A DNA stretch of 64,000 bases, from positions 3,534,001-3,598,000 of the forward strand of contig JAHRBC010000004.1 of the NCBI GenBank assembly GCA_022702545.1. Direction: 5' to 3'. The position numbers were made by a program, and so were the translations under genes. The notes beneath the pieces were generated by a model, which saw nothing but the letters and a program-made list of their open reading frames with translations, searched no databases and was not told the origin of the DNA. The DNA is from Phycomyces nitens. Lineage: Eukaryota; Mucoromycota; Mucoromycetes; Mucorales; Phycomycetaceae. Positions 8,860-20,344 of this stretch are shown piece after piece (the first letter of the stretch is position 1; each line of letters opens with the position of its first letter).

Positions 8860-11800
8860 TTAGGTTGATAGTTGGATAATCATTACTGGAATATACCTCT
8901 CTTCGCTTGTTTCAAAAGTCAGAGCAGACAAGAGAGAGTCCATGTCTTTTCGGTTGTCCTTGGGTCGCTTTGAGAGTGCAAGGGCTGTCATTGTATGGAT
9001 ACCATCTTTCTGGAGTTCAGGCTTGTCGCTGGGGGATTGTGTAGCTAGATAATCAAATTAATCAAAAGCCTAACAACATATTGTTCACCGTACACAGAGC
9101 TTCCTTGAGCGTCTCTACTTTGACAGCTCTGGATTTGTCAAGTTGGGAACACTACAAAAAGATATTAATCAACCAAAGATCCTTGTAAACAATGGGTTAC
9201 TTGCATTATAGTCTGAACTAGTCCAAGGTATTGTCAGCTTTGGCTTTAAATCGTCCATATTGCGAGAGGTTCGGATCCTAAAGGATCGTTCATGGCTCAC
9301 TAAGACTATCATGAGTAACCATCACTAGTATGCCAACTCAACTCAGCTCAACTCACCAAACACCTCTGATCCCCACTCAGCATACAGCTTGCTCTCAAGA
9401 TCCAATCCATGTGTGTCTTCTTCGTCTCGAAGCGGGCTGTCCTTTGAAAAGATGTCCACAATCATATGCCGGTCCACAAAACACTCGACTATCTTGCTGT
9501 TGCCTCTCTCCACATCATCAAATGAAGATATACCCTTTAGTCGTTCAGCAGCCTCGGGAAGAAACACGGACGAGTATTCTCTGGCCAGGATACGATCTCG
9601 CTTGATTTTCTCAGTGTATTCTTTCAGGCGATGGATACCGTAGAAATCAGCAATCTCACCAAACCATTCGACCACAAGTGCTGCAGTGGCTCTTTGGCAG
9701 GCTGGGCCATTAATGACTCCTGATTGCACCAGACTCTGGATTTTGAAGATCAATGGCACAGCTTTTATTGTCCCATCAGGTCCAAATCGACGTGTAAGGC
9801 CACACAAGAGATTGAAGAGGGCCTTTATGTCTTGCACCGTGCAATCAGCCACGGCTGCCCAGTCCACAATGGCCTGGTGAAGAGCATTTACAAACATTAC
9901 ATCACCATGCTGGTTAAGCATGTGTTTCGGAAAGGGGTCCATTGATAGTTCATACTCTGAGGTTTCTTCAAGGTAACGAACCAAGGCATCTGCGATATCC
10001 ACACGCGTCTCTGACTGACGGTCTGTCAAGAGACCAAAGGCAGGTATCCAGGCATCTAATGAGACAGATGTAGGATATGCTTGGTTGTCATGATCATCTG
10101 TCTCGGCGGTTTGTTTTGTTCCAGACAAAATGAGATCAAGGCACTTTAGTGCAATACGTCTGTACTGAACTACCGGCAGACCATCTACTTGGTCCAGGGC
10201 TGTGCCGACTCTCAACTTGGTGATGATGTAGCCCGTGATATCATTGAGTTGGTTCTGGTAATAGATCTGTGACGCCAGGCCACCGATGCTGTGAACCAGC
10301 CCATGATTTACGGCGTATTCAACCGTGCCTAGAGACTCTTGGTCTGGTTCGGTCTGTGTGATGGTGTCTAGGGGTTGGTTTGCCAGGGACTTTACGAGAT
10401 GAGTGAATAAGGAATGAAGGACCTCGAGAACTGAAATCCCAACCAAGGGTATATTTGCATTCAAGAGTTTGTCCAGGGTAGTGATTATTGATGCTGATTT
10501 GCCATTCATGTAGCTTTCGCTATTGGTTTTTGAACTTTCGAGCTGTTGAAGAAGTTCTGATACGAGCATATACCTAAATTGAGGCTGACAAATGTGATCC
10601 AATAAGTTTGGTTGCAGGATCCAAAATCTATTGAGCCGACAAGGTTTTGGTATGGATAGCTACCTGCAAGGAATCAAGAACGAGTTCCATTGACGAAGTG
10701 GCCAAACCTAGAGGCCACCACCTTTCTTCAGTGTCCATGAATCTATTTTGGCCCGCCAAGAGTTTAATACGATGTTTTATAATATGGTGCACAACATACG
10801 TAAAGAGTGGTTTCAGAGTTGCCCTGACAGCACTGCCGTTGGCTTTGTTGAAAATGAGTACAAATGTGTTTGTGGCCAAGAGGTCTACGGTATTCTTGTC
10901 GACGGTTTCGCCGTGTACATGTGGTACGTTACTGATTTTGATAATCCAAAAAAAAAACATACACACACACAATGGTTGGTATTCTTGTCTCTTTGGCCAT
11001 CATTTGATAGTAGTTACCTAGCCCTGCTTTGACTGACAGGATGATCAATGTTTGCAAGTGCAGTAATCAATGGTGGCATAATCAACTCGACTTGGGTTGC
11101 GAAATCAGAAGCATACAAAGCAGAGGATGTTACTGCAGCATGCATTGCGCGCTGACCAATGTATCTCAGCCTAAGAGATGCATATGATATTATTAGATAC
11201 TCTGAAGTTCTGACCAGACTTGATCATTACTGGATAGTCTGCTGGTCGTCCTTGTCAGTGGGATCATAAAATGCAGCAAATTTCTGGACAAGACGTTCAT
11301 AATCAACTGTCAATTCAGCATCTACACCCAGAGTTGATCCATCGTGATAATTTGCAAACACGATAAACTAGACAACAAATAACACTTTAGACCAACGATC
11401 CGATACTTTGGGAAACTCACGGTTTCGCAGGTCAGATTGATGAGCTGCAGGTCTTTGGTGTCGAGCGTCATGTTGAGTATACGGACGACGTATTTTGAAA
11501 ACAGGTTGAGGTCTCGATGACAGGCCTCGATGAGTGCCTTGATGATGTCTAGGGATACCTGGTTGTTTCTATGACTAGAGTCAGTGCTGATTTGCAGCTA
11601 TGCGTAGTACCTACTGTTTCTTGCCCTTTTGGATGTCTCTTTCGACCTTTTTTTCCAGAAACACACCGACCTTTGTTAATTTTACTGGACGGGAGCTGGC
11701 GTAAAAGACAAGGTAGCTCAGTTCTGAGGAGCGTGGTCCCTTTTCACCTTCTTTGTCCGGGTAGCAGCCGTTGATCAGCGATGCATGCTTTACGTATCTA

Positions 11801-11940
11801 GTACCAAAAACAAATAGATTAGGAATATATGGATTTGAATGAGGGGGTGGTGTGTGTGTGTGGGATGGAAATGGTGATTTTGTTATCTCTTCGAATCAAT
11901 TTTGCGATTTGTATCTCTCAAGATAGACTCACAGATGCAT
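8860..11940 (-). CDS. EFR3: EFR3, plasma-membrane anchor of the PI 4-kinase complex
   Basis: Ten exons join in phase to 820 aa: 11940-11933, 11797-11615, 11568-11421, 11367-11231, 11170-11018, 10931-10664, 10584-9357, 9299-9205, 9151-9094 and 9044-8860. The N-terminus shows KHASLINGCYP, SSELSYLVFYASSRPVKL and GVFLEKKVERD, strongly typical of EFR3. The rest is helical-repeat-like, with RYMLVSELL and a region (NIPLVGISVLEVL) matching fungal EFR3. Known role: EFR3 binds the plasma membrane and recruits the Stt4/PI4KA-Ypp1/TTC7 complex that makes PI4P. Exon 1 has only 8 coding bases (ATGCATCT before GTGAGT), the least certain part. The intron after 9205 works only with a GC donor (GCAAGT); the neighbouring GT would give an early stop. 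The last exon runs through a possible donor to a stop at 8860, so the extreme C-terminus could differ. Confidence 0.85.
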
Positions 11941-12254
11941 TATAAGGATTGAGAATCAACAATGGTTGGTTTGGAAATAATTCAGAGTAAAATGATCTCA
12001 AGATATTATTAAAGAAAAAGCTTAATCTATCAGAAATAATTATAAAGAGGGAGGTTGTGATTTAGCCTCTATCTGTGTGTCATTCAATCCCTATAATCTA
12101 TTTTGTCGCTCTAGTTCAATTCCACCTTTATATTAAGGTGTGACGATGTCGAGGGCTGTGATACAGAGTGGGTTTTATGTACTGCTAATTATGTCACACA
12201 CGATTGCCTTTCAAGCAAAGAATGCGTGCAATTGAACCTTGTGGGATTCACTGA

Positions 12255-12285
<31 letters not shown>

Positions 12286-12744
12286 TGCCTGCTTTTTGAG
12301 ATCAGATTCCCAAAAGCAATAAAAGAATGGTAATTTGCTTTATATTGCACAATCCCAAACAATGGAATATAAAAGTCTAAATACAGTGTCAATTATAAAA
12401 GTGGAGTAGAATTGACAACTACAAAGAGTGTCGTTTTTAATCAAATGCACGCCAATGGGCAATACTCTTCTTTTTTTTTTTAAAAAAAAAAGAGAGGATG
12501 TTTGGAGAGTGGTGGTAAGCATAGTAATTATACCCCTTGCAAGCCAATTCAAGACCAATTATTACTACAAAATTTGAAATTAATTAGTAACACAATCGCA
12601 TAAATTGCTGATCAAAATATAGTCAACCTGGTGAGTAAACAGCCAGAAAGATGTGTATATGTGTGTGTGTGTATATAACAAACATTTGATTATTTTCAGG
12701 CCAGTAAATATAGGGTGATCATTTGCAGAATCCCACACCAGCCA
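11941..12744. other. intergenic, ATT repeat and A/T tracts only
   Basis: No gene is seen. The stretch contains the presumed EFR3 promoter, an (ATT)n microsatellite at about 12256-12284, a T10/A10 inverted tract at 12470-12491 that could form a hairpin, and a (GT)n run near 12656. Confidence 0.5.
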
Positions 12745-13524
12745 TTACTTTTCACTTGCAAATCCAACTGTCGTCCTGCGCCTAAACAGCCCAAGAGATG
12801 GTCCACTGCTTGGAACTTTGTCCTTATTTGAGGTCCAGTTGCCACTAGGGACACTGTCTAGGGCTACTGAGGACTGAAACAGATCTGGGGCCGATGCATT
12901 CCATCCCTCTGGCTGTGAAAATGGCTTTGTGTCCTTTGGCTTCCAGGCAATGGACTTTAGCAGGACATCGGAAACAGATCTACGACGATGGCAGTCGGTC
13001 TTTACAGCACAGGTATCAATGGGTTCAGCCGTATAAACAATCTGGTGACTGGGAATAGGAGAACTAGGCACGCTCTGTGTCGTGTTTGACTTTTGTCGGC
13101 GAGGAAACAGACGCTTCACGTCGTTCAAGGACAGCTGTCGCTGCTTTAGAGACTGAAAATGGTTTTTAATGGTGCGTCTGGTTGGGCTTTCAGGACTCGG
13201 TAGGTGAGTATCGCTGAGGGTCTGGGAAAAGGTCGGAAGGGGTGGTCTGGGACGTCTATTGAGTGGTCTGGCGAAATAGCCTTGTTCTTGAAAGCTGTTT
13301 GGGTCAAAACTGATGGATCTGTTTAATGAGGATGGTTGGGTGCCAGAGTAGGCTTTTATGACCCGGTCAATGTCTTGGTTTCGATCTGATCTGGGTTGAT
13401 TGGCCAGAGATGATATCCAGAATATGGAGCTGTAGATATGAAACCAGACGTTGCATATCAGGCGGTTGATGGTATTCCACGTATTGGCTGTGAATAAGGA
13501 CAGTCTTTTAAGAGGGACATCCAT
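12745..13524 (-). CDS. hypothetical Ser/Pro/Arg-rich protein
   Basis: A single open frame of 259 aa starts at ATG 13524; the frame continues upstream only through a TTG. I do not recognise it. The first 45 residues are partly hydrophobic (LICNVWFHIYSSIFWISSL), a possible membrane-associated segment. The rest is low-complexity and basic, with many SP, RR and RRxS motifs: KRLFPRRQKS, RRRSVSDVLL and, near the end, LGLFRRRTTVG. RRxS/RRxT patterns are classic basophilic kinase sites, so phosphorylation by PKA-like kinases is plausible but inferred. Codon use and the lack of stops over 780 bp support a real gene. No introns are needed. Confidence 0.6.
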   Translation of the reverse strand: MDVPLKRLSLFTANTWNTINRLICNVWFHIYSSIFWISSLANQPRSDRNQDIDRVIKAYSGTQPSSLNRSISFDPNSFQEQGYFARPLNRRPRPPLPTFSQTLSDTHLPSPESPTRRTIKNHFQSLKQRQLSLNDVKRLFPRRQKSNTTQSVPSSPIPSHQIVYTAEPIDTCAVKTDCHRRRSVSDVLLKSIAWKPKDTKPFSQPEGWNASAPDLFQSSVALDSVPSGNWTSNKDKVPSSGPSLGLFRRRTTVGFASEK

Positions 13525-14351
13525 CAAACTAGCTTTATTTAAGGATGAAAAAGAGCAGGATCTATGTGTATGTGCGTATGAATAAATATATACTTGAGAA
13601 TGATGGTTTTTAAAGTTTTTATTTTTTATTTGAATTGATAAACAACAACAATACGCACAACTAAAAATAATAAAGAATCTATAAAGGAGTGCATAAAATA
13701 AAGGTTTCTATTGGAGACAAATGCATCATATTTGGCAGATTTATTATCCTTTACATAAAAATATGGTTGAGAATTGTATTTGTGATTCTAAAGAATTGGC
13801 AAGAGGTGCAGTTGTGAGTACAGATGGTTAGCTTTACAAGGCATTCAGATATCTGGAAATAAGATAATATTTATCCAATAGTAATAGGTAGGGATGATTT
13901 TGGCTTGTGATATTTTTGTTGGAAAAGCAGTGATTGAGGATTGAGATTTGTATATCTTCAGTTGATATTCCCTTGAGAAATCGGAACGGAACGCACCAAA
14001 TGAACCTTTTTATTTCCCACACTTGCAAAAAAAATTGTGTGACATCAGCATTGTCGACACTAGCCGTTCACAAAACGGCCTGTTTTGCAAACAAGCAAGA
14101 CTGATGATAATAATAATGAGCATGCCAAACTATTGGTAATTCGTTTGTGTACTGGTCTCTACCAGTTAAGCACATTTGATAATAGGGGAATTTGTTATCT
14201 ACTCCTATTTTTTATTATTATTTTAGTAATAGATAAATATTTAATTTTTTATATTTTATATTTTATTTTTATATATTTTTTAATAAATGATGATGATTAT
14301 TTAAATACACAACAATATTCATCTATACCCTCTCGCTAATGTTTAATAAAG
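13525..14351. other. intergenic between divergent genes
   Basis: No coding exon is seen. The right part (14210-14340) is almost pure A/T directly upstream of the secreted protein gene and is probably its promoter and leader. Confidence 0.5.
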
Positions 14352-16166
14352 ATGCAAAATAACTCGATTACCTTGCCACTGCTCGCTCTATTGTTCATCT
14401 TCCTTTCTGTCAATGTAGAATCAATCTTGGCTGACAATTCATCAAAAGACATTTCCCTCCAACGATTACTATTATTGGATAATTCACTCGAGATCAATTC
14501 CCAATCCACCTGGTTCCCAACCGCAACCTCTGTCAGTCATACACGCACAACCCAGTTATCATATGCTCCATCCGCAACTCCATCAAATCGAGCAAATGTC
14601 ACCAGTTCACAATCCAACAACACAGTCGGTGCCTTGGTCCAATATCAATTCGCCTGTACGCTCGACAAGGTGTTTTGTGAAAAGGTCAAGGATGCCGTCG
14701 ATTCAGCCATCAATACCTTCACCCAGGTGGTGACGATCAAGAACAACATGACGTATGTTTAAAACATGTTAAAAATCGATTTACAAACATGTTGGTTTAG
14801 GATCTGGATATCCTACTACAACTTTTGCGACAAAAAGTGCAACAACAGTACATTTGGCTGGGGAGCACCCACTTCCCAAGTAAGTAGGGCCACCTAGGGA
14901 TTCTTATAGTTATTGAACCCCCAAAGTACATAGTTTACCCTGCCGTTCTTTGATGATGGAGCAGATTTGAACTATGTGTATCCCCAAGCACTTGCCAAAC
15001 AACTTGCACCGTACAGCAATACTTCTGTATGGGCAGATCATGATGTAGATATCGAGATCAACCACGATGCCTACATGGCAGCCGTAGATCTCGACAAGGC
15101 CCAGAGTGAGGGCTGGAATGGGACTGGGGTTCCAAATGGTGGCAAGTACTGGTTCCTTAATGATACGACGATTCAGCAACATCAGATTGACGTTCGATAC
15201 ATTGTCCTCCATGAACTACTGCATGGATTGGGATTCATCAGTGCCTGGGCGGCTTACTTTTGGACTGATGCATCGCCGTTTAGAACACTTGTCAATGGAT
15301 TCATTGACTCGACTGATCTTCAGATTGTAACCCCAGGGCCCTACTGGTATGTCAACCAGGACACTGGGCCGGCATTCATTACCGGTTTCCAGCCGACGAT
15401 GATCTTTGACAAGTTTCTTGTGAGCAATGTGAATGGAACCCAGTCCAACCTGTCGACGGTTGGATTTGATATGCAGAACTTTTGTGTCCAGGACAGTGAT
15501 GCGTTTATCATCAACTTTGTCAGGGAATTCAACCAGTCCAGCCAAGCCAGCCACGCACGGCAGCTGTGGGCATCCATGTCACAACAGCGTACCTTGCGAT
15601 TTGACTTTTTTGGCCCATTGATAGCCAACAGCAGCTTCAATACCGATCCATATCTCAAACAGACATATCAAAACATGACACTCTTGACAGGATCAAACGT
15701 GTTGAGTTCCCAATCCGAACAATTTGACCGGACCAACAATCGACCCGGAATTTCTATTTCGCACGTCGATGACCAATATGCCACTACACCCGATTTCCTC
15801 ATGACGCGGCACTACATCACTGGCCAGACCCTGGAGGATCTTGTTAGTGAGATGTACGACGGGCTGCCCGTCATCCGCTACAACACGACCATCAACGGCA
15901 CACTGGTGGCTCAAGTATACCGGTCGCCAATCGGGCCAGGCATCCTGCGCATCCTCGACTCTCTAGGCTACTCCACAGTCCTTACCAAATCGAATTATAC
16001 AACAGATGGAGCCGTCAAGACCTACAAGTCAAAATCTGTGTGCGATGACAGCAACAATAACCACGCCCTAACAAAGGTTACACCTGTCACATCTGTGAGC
16101 AATAAGCTCTACCCAGGCCACCTATTGGCTCTTGTGGGCATAATAGGAGGATTGTTATATTGCTAA
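14352..16166 (+). CDS. secreted zincin-like protein with probable GPI anchor
   Basis: Three exons, 14352-14752, 14801-14879 and 14934-16166, give 570 aa. A signal peptide is clear (LPLLALLFIFLSVNVES). A Ser/Thr/Asn-rich segment with many NxS/T sites follows. Residues 253-257 form HELLH in the context VLHELLHGLGFISAW, the zinc-binding and catalytic HExxH motif. Position 11 of the extended motif, where metzincins have His or Asp, is Ser, so any third ligand must lie elsewhere, as in leishmanolysin-type enzymes. A His in FLMTRHYITG is one candidate. A conserved-looking GPGILRILDSLGY follows. The C-terminus ends in a short hydrophobic tail (LLALVGIIGGLLYC) after a polar spacer, as in GPI-anchored cell-wall proteins. 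Protease activity is inferred from the motif only. Confidence 0.75.
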
Positions 16167-16553
16167 TTTGGCTTGTGATTCAACAACATGTATACATGTG
16201 AAATGGTTGGTGAATCATATGAAATATCCAGAATATAATTGGCTGATTGTCTGGCTGTCAAGAAGTTATTCAATTATCCAAGCAAGCAACCAAAAAAAAA
16301 CAATCATTCTTTTTAATAATTGTCATCGTGCAATCATTGGGGGTTTGGGCCAAAGATAGATAGACAACCTGCTACAATTATTTTTACTGCAAATTCCAAA
16401 CTGCGTATTATCGCCTGAGAAAAAAGCCAAAAATAAATAAAAAATTTTCAGCATGTGTAATTCTGTATAATTATTTATACAGCCTTGCAAATCCCAGCCA
16501 TATTTCTACTCCTCTTTTGCTCTCTTCATCCATTTCATACATTTTCATCCAAC

Positions 16554-17226
16554 ATGCCCTTTTCTAAGCAACCATCATCACTGCGCTCAAAGTGGTGCAA
16601 TCTAAAGACTCGCTTCTCTTCAGACGCCCTCACCATATCTACAAAACGACGAACATCAGATTGTAGCTGCTGCTCCAACCAATCATCCACATCCTCAGCC
16701 TACGTCGCAACTCCCATAGACTCTCCAACACCAGAACACACCCATAGACGCAAACTGAGCGACTCGCTCACCTTCATTTCCGACCACAGCCCAAAGGCAG
16801 AACGCCTGTTTTCCAGCATCCCAAACCTCTTCCGCAGACCAAACTCCCTGCCACCCTCACCCACCCTAGACATTGCCAAAGAAACAGCAGGAATAAATGA
16901 ACTCTATGCCAATGCTCTTGATGAGGTAATTGAACCAAATATCCCACAATAAATCCATGCTGACAATTCTATAGATCAACTTTGCTAGAGACTCTGTGGG
17001 CTCCACCTATTATCCCGGCGATCTAGAGACAACCCGAGAGGCAATTGCAAACTATACTCGTGCGTTTGATACGCTTGTTCAGCAGGCAAGCGACCTCTGG
17101 TTCCGCAACTATATCGAAGCACAGTTGAGACCTCGTCTTGAATATCTCGAACGAACCTATGAATCGCTTCCCCCGGTCAACAAAGACACGATTGAATCGT
17201 ACACGACCAGCATCGACCTCTACTAG
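16554..17226 (+). CDS. small hypothetical protein
   Basis: Two exons, 16554-16925 and 16975-17226, separated by a 49-nt intron, encode 207 aa. The ATG at 16554 is chosen because upstream codons in this frame offer only a TTG. The N-terminal two thirds are Ser/Pro-rich and basic (CSCCSNQSS, HRRKLSDSLTF, LFRRPNSLPPSP). The C-terminal third is predicted helical: ETTREAIANYTRAFDTLVQQ, then a charged helix with RPRLEYLERTYESLPP. This conserved-looking tail is better coding evidence than the low-complexity front. I cannot name a family. The gene lies 387 bp after the zincin gene on the same strand. Confidence 0.65.
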
Positions 17227-18130
17227 ACCTTTTTTTGTTGGATTTCCCATTCGCATCTTTCTTCATCACAATCATCATCACAATCATCATCATTATCATT
17301 ATTATCAGCATCATCAACAGCAGCAGCAGCAGCATCAATAGCAGCATCCGCATCAATTCCATATACGTACAATCATCCATCTAGACTCATTTAAGCATTT
17401 TATTTTTTATTTTTTTATTTTTATTTTAACCCTATAGACAGCACATTTTAGACCATTAAGCATCCCAACCTAAGCATTTTTTAAGCCATTTTTTATATTA
17501 CTCTCATGCACCCATCCATTACTATTGTTATTATTATTCTAAACCCCTATATCTTTATTATTGTACATTTTACTATAGACAGCACAAATACATACACACT
17601 TAGATTCATTTTCAACCTGGCTAAATATATAGCCAGCCTGAATTCCTGCAAAACTTCAATGCACGCCTCATAATTCTATATTGATTTTAATTGTCGTCCT
17701 AAACCGCGTGTGTACCACAGCAACGAGATCGTTGGTCCTTTTATTGTTAGAATGTGTTGGGTCTTCCTCATCTGTCAAATCTACAGATTATACATTTATA
17801 TATAAATATAAATATATATAATTTCCAGCCAATGTATTTTTAGCACTAGAATATTAACCTAAAATAACAATGAATATCCAATATAGTTTTATAATTGATA
17901 CCTATATAATCTTATTGTCTCTACAAGACCTCCGTCTTAAATACTCGTGTAGTATAGTATATAGTGGACGGAATCGACCGAAAACATATATTATTGCTCC
18001 ATTTTTTATTTTTTTTTATTATCAGCAATCTGTAGCAATTTGATTGATAAAATGACAAGACCAAAAAAGGAAACTATTTTTATTGCTCCAAGATGATTAA
18101 GTTGATAGTTGAATCATCATCATCATTATA

Positions 18131-18164
<34 letters not shown>

Positions 18165-18206
18165 CAGAATAATTTTTTTTTTCTGTACTTGCAATCTTTT
18201 TCAAAG
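17227..18206. other. intergenic with CAT/CAG and T-rich repeats
   Basis: After the stop at 17226 come (CAT)n and (CAG)n runs at about 17265-17340, T-rich stretches, and an (ATA)n microsatellite at about 18127-18165. One possible minus-strand exon at 17697-17786 reads VDLTDEEDPTHSNNKRTNDL, but I find no partner exon. Confidence 0.45.
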
Positions 18207-18668
18207 TCACATGGACTCCTCTCTCTCTTTACGCTTAAGAGATTTCTGGTTTGAGCCAGAGGAAGACGATGAGGAAGAGGGCTTGATGTTTGTAGATGGT
18301 CCATCGTCTTCGTCTTCGTCTTCATCCTCATCCTCATCTTCATCTTCGCTTTCTTGTGATTGAAAGTCCTCATCGTCCTCATCGTCCTCTTCATCGTCAT
18401 CGTCATAGTCGTGTTTCCAGAAATCTGCCAGTGAGGTGCCATTTTCCTCTTCCTCTTCCTCCTCCTCTTCTTCTTCCTCTTCTTCTTTCTCATCGTCTTT
18501 TTCTTTTTGATTGGCTATTGCGGGCACTATGGATTCTGTAATATCCTCTGCTCTGGCCTTGCCTTTGCCCTTTCTGTTTTGGTGATCAACATTGTCTTGA
18601 TTCAAGATTGAAGACTCTTTGGTTTGATCGGTGTCCAATTTGACGCGTTTATTTTCGTGCATTGTCAT
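18207..18668 (-). CDS. highly acidic low-complexity protein
   Basis: A single frame of 153 aa starts at ATG 18668 (a second ATG at 18662). It begins with a basic segment typical of a nuclear signal (NKRVKLD), then a KGKGKARAED patch, a run of about 15 Glu, the segment NGTSLADFWKHDYDDDDEEDDEDDE, a long ED repeat, a Ser run and a basic end (KSLKRKERE). The composition resembles nuclear histone-binding or nucleolar acidic proteins, but that is an inference from composition alone. Plus-strand frames here are antisense artefacts of the GAx/TCx repeats. There are no introns. Confidence 0.5.
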   Translation of the reverse strand: MTMHENKRVKLDTDQTKESSILNQDNVDHQNRKGKGKARAEDITESIVPAIANQKEKDDEKEEEEEEEEEEEEEENGTSLADFWKHDYDDDDEEDDEDDEDFQSQESEDEDEDEDEDEDEDDGPSTNIKPSSSSSSSGSNQKSLKRKEREESM

Positions 18669-19760
18669 TTATATTAAAGTGTGGGCAACCTTTCAGTTCT
18701 TTATTTGTTGGGTGGTGGTGGTGGTGTAGGAAAAATACAGAAAAATAAAAGTAAAAAAATAATAATTGTTATGATAATAATAATAAAGATTTTTACTTTA
18801 ATTTTTTTATTATTATTTTTGGTATTTCAAATTCTTTGTTTTGGCATCACACACAGCCAAACCCTGGATTCATTATATCTCATTGTCTTTGGAGTTGTGC
18901 TGCCATTTTATTGCTGCCATTTTATTGCTGCCATTTCATTTACTCTATAAAATCAATCGTACAAAGCATACATGTATATATTTTTTGGTGGGCTGCTTAG
19001 TTACCAATTGCTCCCCCCCAAAAATAGACTCTGTTGTCTGGTTGGAAAATGCCACTTTTGTCCCTGAATAAGTGTAGATGAAAGGAACATATGGGCATGT
19101 CCCACAATATACACCAATTTCCCTGCAGGCACATCAACCGCTTCTCAGATTGGTCTCTGATTAGAAATGACTTGATTCTCATCAACCAAATGGCTGTCTT
19201 GTACTCTCCAAAATAGCCACGTTGTTGAGAAGCTCAATTGCCATGTGTATATTAACCTGATCAAGACTATCATTTTTTAGAAATCGGACACCGTGCCTTG
19301 TATTTATCTTTTTGCCTATACCAAGAGCCGAGTTAATTAAACTCCTTGATATTATGTTGCCACCACCCAATTTAACGGACAGAATAGGAGACATGCCGAG
19401 AATCCTCGAGGGGACGAGTGTGGTCCGAGGATCTGTCTCACAATCTCGTGGGGGTGAAAGGGATTGAGATGGTTGAGGGCAAGACTCGCCAGATGTGTTG
19501 ATCCGACAAGAAGACTTCTAATTAAAGTGGTGGCTGTGGTGGGGGAGGGGAGAAATACTTTTCGACTGATCAAATCAATTCTTAAATATCAGCCAGTGTC
19601 TGGAGAGTGAAACAGGGCTGATTACTGCCTGTTTATATAAATGCGCATCACACATGTCCAATCGGCTGTTTACATCAGGAGTAATCCTTTCCAATCTATA
19701 ATTGTCACCTTGGCGTTTATTTTAGAGACATTCGATCTTTAATACAGTTCTTTACGCCAA
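18669..19760. other. intergenic; triple repeat and unassigned minus-strand frame
   Basis: At 18898-18940 the unit TGCTGCCATTTTAT is repeated three times in tandem with small changes. On the minus strand, 19573-19352, one open frame reads HEIVRQILGPHSSPRGFSAC but has no ATG and no recognisable family; I leave it as a possible relic. Confidence 0.35.
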
Positions 19761-19819
19761 GTGTTCTCCACAACACATGTCCTTTATCACACAGTGCAGT
19801 GGCCGTGGTATTGATCTAG
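19761..19819 (+). repeat. outer inverted repeat, left
   Basis: Starts GTGTTCTCCACA, contains TTTATCACACAG and ends GATCTAG. It pairs with the complement of 24440-24498 over the full 59 bp with about ten mismatches. Confidence 0.7.
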
Positions 19820-20077
19820 AACACTAAATCTACTGGGCCTTTATTTTATTTTTTTCACTAGATTGTATTCAACAATAGATGCACAGAGCTTTAACCCAAA
19901 AAAAAATAAAGGCTGTATAAATGAACAATTTAACATGCTGGCTTGGCAGCTTTATTTGATATGTATGACCACCGAGTATTACTATAAAACAAATACAATT
20001 CGAGAAACACGCTCTGACATTCTCTTTTTCCTTGGTGGCAATAGAGGCTCACCAATCATTTGAGCCCAAGGCTACCC

Positions 20078-20095
20078 ATCACACCAAAAGAAATT
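20078..20095 (+). repeat. inner inverted repeat, left
   Basis: ATCACACCAAAAGAAATT, a perfect 18-bp match to the complement of 24286-24303. Confidence 0.75.
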
Positions 20096-20344
20096 CTCGT
20101 ATAAATATGGTAATTTAGGGTCATTGAGTTTAAAACAAGGTTTTTTTGCCTATAAAAGTCAATTCTGAGCTGAAAATTGCCTGTTTTTCAGAATAATCTG
20201 AATAAATCTAATTTGGGAGAGTCGGTACTTCTAAAATTGAATCTCGCTGTTACTTTTTGACAAATAGCCAATAGAAATAGTTAACAGCCCAAACTGAAAT
20301 TAAAAAGCACTTTGAAAAAAAAAGAGGACAAAGAAGAAAGAATT

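Noticed and set aside
17697..17786. Minus-strand exon-like segment VDLTDEEDPTHSNNKRTNDL
   Set aside because: No neighbouring exons; it could be the end of a lost gene but is too short to call.
18109..18541. Plus-strand frames rich in His, Ser or Arg
   Set aside because: They are complements of the GAx repeats that encode the acidic protein on the minus strand.
19352..19573. Minus-strand frame with HEIVRQILG
   Set aside because: No ATG and no recognisable family; kept only as a note in the spacer entry.
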